Part shown: piece by piece, positions 23,048 to 28,129 of the stretch
Numbering within the stretch: the stretch's first letter is position 1
Layout: each line of letters opens with the position of its first letter
NCBI RefSeq assembly: GCF_937926365.1
Contig: NZ_CALAOH010000224.1
Span: forward strand, 1-28,129
DNA: 28,129 nucleotides
Origin: an uncultured Azohydromonas sp.
GTDB taxonomy: Bacteria; Pseudomonadota; Gammaproteobacteria; Burkholderiales; Burkholderiaceae_C
Direction: 5' to 3'
The notes under the pieces: model-generated
Seen by the model: only the letters and a program-made list of their open reading frames with translations
Database searches by the model: none
What the model was told of the DNA's origin: nothing
Position numbers and translations under genes: made by a program

Positions 23048-24160
23048 TCACCTCGTCCTGAAACTCCCGCTGTGCCCCTGCACGCGCGCCCGCCGCGCGG
23101 CGACCCAGGCCATGGCCCGCTGTTCCACGTGCCGATGGAACAGCGCACCGGCCACCATGCTGGCGCCCCAGGCCACCAGCATCCCCAGCGCCTGCGGCAC
23201 CGGCTCGGCCGGCACGAACTCGGTGAAGGCCGCGTTCACCACCAGGCACACCGGGAAGTGCACGAGGAACACGCCGTAGCTGCTGCGTGAGATCGCCGCG
23301 GTCAGCCGCCCCAGCCGGCCGTCGGCCCGGGGCACCCACTGCGGACGCCACTGCAGCAGTGCCAGCAGCAGCGCCACCGCCGCTGCCACCGCGATGCGTG
23401 TGCGGAACTCGATCAGCAGCGCCACGCCCACCAGCAGCGCCAGCGCGGCCAGGGGCATCAGGCGCAGCCTCGGCGCGGTCCACCAGCCGGCCAGCACGCC
23501 CAGGCCATAGGCGCCGAAGAAGTACGGCGCCCACACGGCCCAGTCCGGTTCCAGGTTGAAGTACAGCAGCGCGGCCGCCACGCCCAGCAGCACCAGCACG
23601 GGCGCCAGGTATCGGCGCTGCGGCCGTCCTTCGCCCTGCTCCAGCCGCCGGGCCAGCACCAGCAACGCCAGCAGCATCGCGTAGAGCTGGAAGTCGATGG
23701 CCACGTACCAGACGCCGGCCGACAGCGCCTCCACGCCCAGCAGGTCGTGCAGCAGCAGCAGGTGCGCCAACAGCTGCCCCAGCCGCGGCGGGTCGGAGAT
23801 GCTGTCGTGGTCCATCCACTCGCGCGCCAGGGCCGACGCGGCGATGGAGATCAGCAGCATCGCCGCGTAAGGCAGCACCAGCCGCGCGTAGCGGTCCCCC
23901 AGCAGCTCCCAGGGCGCCACGCCAGGCTTCAGGCGCGCCTGCGGCGCCAGGCTGCGCGCGGCCAGGAAGCCACCCAGCACCAGGAACACCTGCACCGCCA
24001 CGCGCGCGTGCTGCGACAGCCAGCCGATGAGCTCCGGCGCCAGCTCGGCGGCGGTGTCCGACATCGGGCCGTAGAAGGCCAAGTGGTGCAGCACGATCAA
24101 CTGGCACGCGACCGCCTTGAGCGCATCCACGTGCGCCCAGCGAGGAGCCGCGGGCTTCAC
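23048..24160 (-). CDS. Acyltransferase 3 family integral membrane protein
   Basis: A 370-residue polytopic protein of the acyltransferase 3 (OafA/NodX/YrhL) family, which moves acyl groups, often O-acetyl, onto extracytoplasmic sugars. The N-terminus HVDALKAVACQLIVLHHLAF carries the family His pair (25-26) in the first membrane helix; FLVLGGFLAARS follows, then RYARLVLPY, and about ten hydrophobic segments in all. It lacks the C-terminal SGNH hydrolase domain of OafA. The GTG at 24160 overlaps the stop of the upstream lyase gene by 4 bases (GTGA), which fixes the start and couples translation. The acceptor is unknown; no polysaccharide genes are nearby. Confidence 0.88.
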   Translation of the reverse strand: MKPAAPRWAHVDALKAVACQLIVLHHLAFYGPMSDTAAELAPELIGWLSQHARVAVQVFLVLGGFLAARSLAPQARLKPGVAPWELLGDRYARLVLPYAAMLLISIAASALAREWMDHDSISDPPRLGQLLAHLLLLHDLLGVEALSAGVWYVAIDFQLYAMLLALLVLARRLEQGEGRPQRRYLAPVLVLLGVAAALLYFNLEPDWAVWAPYFFGAYGLGVLAGWWTAPRLRLMPLAALALLVGVALLIEFRTRIAVAAAVALLLALLQWRPQWVPRADGRLGRLTAAISRSSYGVFLVHFPVCLVVNAAFTEFVPAEPVPQALGMLVAWGASMVAGALFHRHVEQRAMAWVAARRARVQGHSGSFRTR

Positions 24161-25341
24161 GCTTGAGCGTGCAGAACGGCGAGCGCCTGCGCCAGGTCGG
24201 CCTGCAGATCCTCCACCGCCTCCAGCCCCAGGCTGAAGCGGATGAGCGTGCCACGGTAAGGCACCGGGCGGCTGCGCAGGCTGGCCGCGTCATAGGGCAC
24301 AGCTAGGCTCACCGGCCCGCCCCAGGACCAGCCGATGCGGAAAAGCTTCAGCGCATCCACCACAGCGTCGGCTTGCGCGGGGGTGTAGCGGGGGTCGAGC
24401 TCCACCGTGAACAGGCCGGCGGCGGCGCTGCAGATGTCGGCCCAGTGCTCGTGGCCCGGCGTACCGGGCAGCGCCGGGTGCAGCACGCGCACGAATTCGC
24501 TGCGCTGCGCGCACCAGCGCGCCAGCTGCCGCCCGGCGGCGTCCTGCGCCGCGTAGCGCAGCGGCAGCGAGGGCAGCGAGCGCAGCACCGCCTCCACGTC
24601 GTTGAGGCCCACACCCAGGCCCAGCCGGCTGTGCGCCAGGCCCAGGCGCCGGTACAGCGCCTCATCGGCGGTGACGACGGAGCCCATGAGCACGTCGCCG
24701 CCACCGGAGGGGTACTTGGTCAAGGCGTGCACCGTGAGGTCCACGCCGAGGGCGAAGGCGTCGAAGGCGATGCCGGCGCCCCAGGTGTTGTCCAGCGCGA
24801 TCACGGCCTGCGGCGCGCGCTCGCGTACGGTGCGGATGAGCGCGCGCAGGTCCGGGAATTCCATGGTCACGGAGCCTGCGGCCTCCAGCCACACGAGCTT
24901 GGCTTGCGGCGTCAGCAGCACTTCGAGGGAAGCCGGGTCCATGGCGTCATAGACCTTGTGGGCGATGCCCCAGGACTTCAGCTCATGCCGCGCGAAGGTT
25001 TTACTGGGCCCGTAAGCGTTGTCTGGCAGTAGCACCTCGTCGCCCGAAGCCAGCAGCGCGATGTCCACCAGCGAGATGGCCGCCAGGCCGCTGGGCGCCA
25101 GCAGTGCGTGCTGGCCGCCCTCCAGCGAGGCGATGCGCGCCTCCAGCGTGAAGGTGGTGGGCGTGCCGTGCAGGCCGTAGGTGTAGGCGGACTTGTCGAG
25201 CCAGCTGTGGGTGCGCAGCGCCGCCGTGTTCGGGAAGAACACGGTGGAGGCCTTGTGCACGGCCATCACCGGCGACTCGAAGCCGCCGGGCGGGACGTAG
25301 GCGTGATGGATCAGCGAGGTACTGCGGCCCTTGTCGCTCAT
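24157..25341 (-). CDS. metC: Cys/Met metabolism PLP-dependent enzyme, cystathionine beta-lyase type
   Basis: A fold-type I PLP enzyme of 394 residues in the cystathionine beta/gamma-lyase family; MetC converts cystathionine to homocysteine, pyruvate and ammonia. Tyr54 in the YTYGLHGTPT block binds cofactor phosphate, Asp184 (IALDNTWGAG) pairs with the PLP nitrogen, and Lys209 in HALTKYPSGG forms the internal aldimine. The C-terminus has the GWSWGGPVSLAVPY block and the RFSLGLEAVEDLQADL helix, typical of MetC-like lyases. The start overlaps the rimO stop by 4 bases and the end overlaps the acyltransferase gene by 4. The beta-lyase call rests on overall pattern; a related transsulfuration role is possible. 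Confidence 0.85.
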   Translation of the reverse strand: MSDKGRSTSLIHHAYVPPGGFESPVMAVHKASTVFFPNTAALRTHSWLDKSAYTYGLHGTPTTFTLEARIASLEGGQHALLAPSGLAAISLVDIALLASGDEVLLPDNAYGPSKTFARHELKSWGIAHKVYDAMDPASLEVLLTPQAKLVWLEAAGSVTMEFPDLRALIRTVRERAPQAVIALDNTWGAGIAFDAFALGVDLTVHALTKYPSGGGDVLMGSVVTADEALYRRLGLAHSRLGLGVGLNDVEAVLRSLPSLPLRYAAQDAAGRQLARWCAQRSEFVRVLHPALPGTPGHEHWADICSAAAGLFTVELDPRYTPAQADAVVDALKLFRIGWSWGGPVSLAVPYDAASLRSRPVPYRGTLIRFSLGLEAVEDLQADLAQALAVLHAQA

Positions 25342-26744
25342 ACCGGCATGCCCACCAGGTCGTGTCCCTCGGTCGCGACAATGCGCACGCGCGTGAACTC
25401 GCCCACCTTCAGCGTGCGCGAAGCCTTCTCGGGCGGGAGGATGCGCACGGTGCCGTCGATCTCCGGGGCATCGGCATACGTACGGCCCACGCCGCCCTTG
25501 CGGCCCAGCGCGGGTGCGCTGTCCACCAGCACCTGCATGGTGGCGCCGACGCGGCGGCGCAGTTTCTCCACCGAGATGCGCTCGGCCGTGGCCATGAAGC
25601 GCGCGCGGCGCTCCTCGCGCACGGCGTCCGGTACGGCACCAGGCAGCTCGTTGGCCGTGGCACCCTGTACCGGCGAGTAGGCGAAGCAGCCGGCGCGGTC
25701 GATCTGGGCCTCCTGCATGAACTGCAGCAGGTACTCGAACTCTTCCTCCGTCTCGCCGGGGAAGCCGGCGATGAAGGTGCTGCGGATCACCAGCTCCGGG
25801 CAGGTCTCGCGCCACTTGGCGATGCGCTCCAGGTGCTTCTCGCCGCTGGCCGGGCGCTTCATGCGCTTGAGCACGTCGGGGTGCGCGTGCTGCAGCGGGA
25901 TGTCGAGGTACGGCAGGATGCGGCCGGCGGCCATCAGCGGCAGCACCTCGTCGACGTGCGGGTACGGATAGACGTAGTGCAGCCGCACCCAGGCGCCGTG
26001 CTGCTCGGCCAGCGCGCCGAGTTGCTCGCACAGCTCCAGCATGCGCGTGCGCACGGGCTTGCCGTCCCAGAAGCCGGTTCGGTACTTCACGTCGACACCG
26101 TAGGCGCTGGTGTCCTGACTGACGACGAGGAGTTCCTTCACGCCGGACTCGAACAGCGCCCGCGCCTCGCCCAGCACGTCGCCGATCGGACGCGACACCA
26201 GGTCGCCGCGCAGGCTGGGGATGATGCAGAAGCTGCAGCGGTGGTTGCAGCCCTCGCTGATCTTCAGATACGCGTAGTGCTTCGGAGTCAGCTTGATGCC
26301 GGCGGCGCCGCGCGCCTCGGGCACCAGGTCGATGAAGGGGTCGTGCGGCTTGGGCACGTGCTGGTGCACCGCGTCCATCACCTCCTGTGTCGCATGCGGA
26401 CCGGTGACGGCCAACACCTTGGGATGGACTTCCCGCACCAAGTTGTCGCCACCCTGCTGCCCCGCGCGCGCGCCCAGGCAACCGGTGACGATGACCTTGC
26501 CGTTCTCGGCCAGGGCCTCGCCGATGGTGTCCAGGCTTTCCTTGACGGCGTCGTCGATGAAGCCGCAGGTGTTGACGATGACGAGATCGGCGCCGGCGTA
26601 GGTCTTGCTGGTTTCGTAGCCTTCCGCGCGCAGCTGGGTCAGGATCAGCTCGGAATCCGTCAATGCCTTGGGGCAGCCCAGCGAAACGAAACCGATGGTG
26701 GGCGCCGCGCCGGCCGGCGCGGCGGGGTTAATGGGGTGACTCAT
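25338..26744 (-). CDS. rimO: Ribosomal protein S12 methylthiotransferase
   Basis: Radical-SAM enzyme that adds a methylthio group to the conserved aspartate of ribosomal protein S12. From the ATG at 26744 it has 468 residues. The N-terminal UPF0004 domain has Cys24, Cys60 and Cys89 for one iron-sulfur cluster (VSLGCPKALTDSE is typical). The radical-SAM CxxxCxxC is Cys166, Cys170 and Cys173. A C-terminal TRAM domain follows (about 400-468). An in-frame ATG at 26762 would add six residues and would lie just 3 bases after the phaR stop; homology of MSHP...IGFVSLGCPK to usual starts makes 26744 slightly preferred. Both start codons lie in one small hairpin. It overlaps the next gene by 4 bases. 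Confidence 0.95.
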   Translation of the reverse strand: MSHPINPAAPAGAAPTIGFVSLGCPKALTDSELILTQLRAEGYETSKTYAGADLVIVNTCGFIDDAVKESLDTIGEALAENGKVIVTGCLGARAGQQGGDNLVREVHPKVLAVTGPHATQEVMDAVHQHVPKPHDPFIDLVPEARGAAGIKLTPKHYAYLKISEGCNHRCSFCIIPSLRGDLVSRPIGDVLGEARALFESGVKELLVVSQDTSAYGVDVKYRTGFWDGKPVRTRMLELCEQLGALAEQHGAWVRLHYVYPYPHVDEVLPLMAAGRILPYLDIPLQHAHPDVLKRMKRPASGEKHLERIAKWRETCPELVIRSTFIAGFPGETEEEFEYLLQFMQEAQIDRAGCFAYSPVQGATANELPGAVPDAVREERRARFMATAERISVEKLRRRVGATMQVLVDSAPALGRKGGVGRTYADAPEIDGTVRILPPEKASRTLKVGEFTRVRIVATEGHDLVGMPV

Positions 26745-26762
26745 GCGGGAATTGTCCCGCAT
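26743..26762. other. Perfect hairpin spanning the rimO start codons
   Basis: ATGCGGGA-attg-TCCCGCAT: 8-base arms and a 4-base loop. On the message the first possible AUG (26762) is the 5' tip of the stem, and the second AUG (26744) has its A and U in the opposite arm. No T-tract follows, so it is not a terminator. Confidence 0.6.
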
Positions 26763-26765
26763 TCG

Positions 26766-27359
26766 TCAAGGCTGACGTTTTGAGCCGGGAAAACCGGGCA
26801 TGTTAGGAAACAGCGTTTCGGCCTGTTTTTGCATCTGCTCCTGCATCTGCGTGAACAGCTTCTTGGACTGCTCCATGTAATTGCCAATGAGGCCCTGCAT
26901 CAGCGGCGCCTGGCCGCTGAGGAACTGCGTCCACATCTCGGGCGTGAATTTTTGCGCGTCGTACAGCCCTCGGCTCTGCTCGGCAAAACGGTTTTGCAGT
27001 TCAACAAAGGTCTGCAGGTTCTTTTCCAGATAGGAACCCATGAGTCCCTGCATGGCGTGGCCGTAGAAACGGATGATGTGCGCCAGCATCTGGGTCGAGA
27101 ACATCGGAACGCCGCCGGTTTCCTCTTCCAGGATGATCTGCAGCAGGATGCTGCGCGTGAGATCTTCACCGCTCTTGGCGTCGCGCACCTCGAAGTCCTG
27201 TCCGTCCAGCACCATCGTTTTCACGTCGGCCAGCGTGATGTAGGCGCTGGTGTGGGTATCGTAGAGGCGGCGGTTGGGATACTTCTTAAGGATGCGGGGC
27301 CCGCCGTGCCCAGCGCTGTCTTCATCGCCGGCCGTACCGCCAGGTCGCTTCAAGGGCAT
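26766..27359 (-). CDS. phaR: Polyhydroxyalkanoate synthesis repressor PhaR
   Basis: DNA- and PHA-binding repressor that controls phasin and granule genes in polyhydroxyalkanoate producers. It has 197 residues. The N-terminal DNA-binding domain contains ILKKYPNRRLYDT (residues 23-35), followed by YITLADVKTMVLDGQDFEV and the SILLQIILEEE block, all signature. The second half is amphipathic, rich in Gln and Met (MQEQMQKQAETLF), consistent with the phasin-like C-terminal region. The ATG at 27359 has GGGAG 9 bases upstream. The stop lies 3 bases before the longer rimO start. No PHA synthase gene is in this window, so its targets lie elsewhere. Confidence 0.95.
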   Translation of the reverse strand: MPLKRPGGTAGDEDSAGHGGPRILKKYPNRRLYDTHTSAYITLADVKTMVLDGQDFEVRDAKSGEDLTRSILLQIILEEETGGVPMFSTQMLAHIIRFYGHAMQGLMGSYLEKNLQTFVELQNRFAEQSRGLYDAQKFTPEMWTQFLSGQAPLMQGLIGNYMEQSKKLFTQMQEQMQKQAETLFPNMPGFPGSKRQP

Positions 27360-27386
27360 ATTCAGACTCCCGTAACAATCGCCCGG

Positions 27387-27392
27387 ATTCTA
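27387..27392 (-). promoter_or_regulatory. Possible -10 box of phaR
   Basis: TAGAAT on the minus strand, 27 bases before the phaR ATG, would give a leader of about 20 bases that includes the GGGAG ribosome site. The -35 region (CCTGGG) is poor, so confidence is modest. Confidence 0.4.
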
Positions 27393-27602
27393 GGCGCAGC
27401 GCTGAGACCCCCAGGGACGAAAGCAGGCAATTCGCAGTCCCACGACGGTCGCATGCGGGTTTTTTCCGAGGAAGCGCGCCTGCTGGCGTCCCTGGATCGG
27501 CAGGCACGCACCCCCTGCGCCGGACGGCACGAGGCATTGACCCTCCGCGCTAATGGCTTAGCGCCAGAAAATCGCCACCAAAATAGGCGCCGCCCCAAAG
27601 CA

Positions 27603-27630
27603 AAAAGGCCATCCCGAGGATGGCCTTTTC
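27603..27630 (-). terminator. Intrinsic terminator of the tRNA cluster
   Basis: A perfect 12-bp stem AAAAGGCCATCC/GGATGGCCTTTT with a 3-base loop. On the minus strand TTTTTGCTTT follows, so it would end the tRNA transcript about 75 bases after tRNA-Ala. The remainder of 27393-27705 shows no gene. Confidence 0.85.
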
Positions 27631-27705
27631 TACATTGAGCGAAAACCGTGATCATTTCACGCCTTACCTTCTTGAACGCCGCGCCACGAACCGGCATTTG
27701 TCCGG

Positions 27706-27781
<76 letters not shown>

Positions 27782-27821
27782 TCGGGAATTGCGCGCCGTT
27801 CAAGGAGGCAACGAAATACTT

Positions 27822-27898
27822 TGGCGGAGTGGACGGGACTCGAACCCGCGACCCCCGGCGTGACAGGCCGGTATTCTAACCGACTGAACTACCACTCC
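27822..27898 (-). tRNA. tRNA-Asp(GTC)
   Basis: A 77-base tRNA with encoded CCA. The acceptor stem is GGAGTGG/CCACTCC, the anticodon stem CCGGC/GCCGG encloses CTGTCAC with anticodon GTC, and the T loop is GGTTCGAGTCC. It is separated from tRNA-Ala by 40 bases. Confidence 0.97.
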
Positions 27899-27949
27899 GC
27901 GTCGGCAGCTGCATCGCCGGAAATTGCTTTCCGCAAGCGCAGCCAAACT

Positions 27950-28025
27950 TGGCGTCCCCTAGGGGATTCGAACCCCTGTTACAACCGTGAAAGGGTCGTG
28001 TCCTAGGCCTCTAGACGAAGGGGAC
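27950..28025 (-). tRNA. tRNA-Glu(TTC)
   Basis: A 76-base tRNA with encoded CCA. The acceptor stem is GTCCCCT/AGGGGAC, the anticodon stem CGACC/GGTTG (with one G-U pair) encloses CTTTCAC with anticodon TTC, and the T loop is GGTTCGAATCC. It lies 51 bases upstream of tRNA-Asp in transcription order. Confidence 0.97.
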
Positions 28026-28075
28026 TTGACTCTTTCAATTGAACCGCGCGCCACCCGAATACCGCTGCCGGTAAT

Positions 28076-28129
28076 TGGTGGAGGTAAGCGGGATCGAACC
28101 GCTGACCTCTTGCATGCCATGCAAGCGCT
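28076..28129 (-). tRNA. tRNA-Ala(GGC), second copy, 5' part beyond window
   Basis: The 3' 54 bases of a tRNA identical over that length to the tRNA-Ala at 27706-27781, including the GGC anticodon loop, T arm and CCA. The D arm and 5' acceptor strand lie outside the window. Confidence 0.93.

Noticed and set aside
22249..23148. Extension of ratA to 23148
   Set aside because: It would run through a repeat pair and antisense to smpB. RatA proteins start at MKHVKKS-type sequence, which fits 22248.
27441..27466. Possible terminator before a run of six T (CCC...GGGTTTTTT)
   Set aside because: Only three outer base pairs form cleanly and no plus-strand gene ends there.

Overview
The window looks like chromosomal DNA of a high-GC betaproteobacterium, most likely Burkholderiales and probably close to Comamonadaceae. 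This rests on gene order and product type: exbB-exbD-lpxK-Trm112-kdsB-adk beside a divergent xseA, smpB divergent from ratA-rnfH-guaB, PhaR next to rimO, and tRNA-Ala(GGC). One ordinary 60-base coding line counted by hand is 73% GC. The species cannot be named from the sequence alone.

Layout. Bases 1-1047 hold most of xseA (minus strand, cut by the window edge). From 1316 to 5510 runs a plus-strand envelope block: an ExbB/ExbD proton channel, then lpxK, a Trm112-type small protein and kdsB with overlapping ends (lipid A and Kdo activation), then adk with its own intrinsic terminator. A short-chain dehydrogenase (5661-6419) stands alone. From 13264 back to 6458 lies a minus-strand peptide importer of YejABEF type: large lipoprotein binding protein, two permeases and a fused double ATPase. 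It is followed upstream by an LD-carboxypeptidase with a His-rich tail, so peptide uptake and murein-peptide trimming sit side by side.

Bases 14640-15892 are an island of clearly lower GC (53-57% in three hand-counted lines) with two unrecognised plus-strand genes; this is the best candidate in the window for undescribed content. Beyond it are tadA, then a minus-strand set ratA-rnfH-guaB-MFS-guaA, in which a drug-exporter-like MFS gene sits tightly between the two GMP-synthesis genes. smpB is divergent from ratA, and its short leader contains a terminator-like hairpin. The last minus-strand operon is phaR-rimO-(PLP lyase)-(acyltransferase 3), joined by 4-base overlaps or short gaps. The window ends in a tRNA cluster transcribed Ala-Glu-Asp-Ala, with a terminator after it.

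Two families of dispersed palindromic repeats fill many of the intergenic gaps. Family A (CGTCATTCCCGCG-type hairpins, usually an inverted pair) occurs at five loci. Family B (CCGTTC...GAACGG) occurs as an inverted pair before lpxK and singly before the dehydrogenase. No CRISPR array, insertion sequence, prophage or rRNA was seen. Most of the window is ordinary housekeeping DNA; the findings are mainly odd architectures and regulatory structures.
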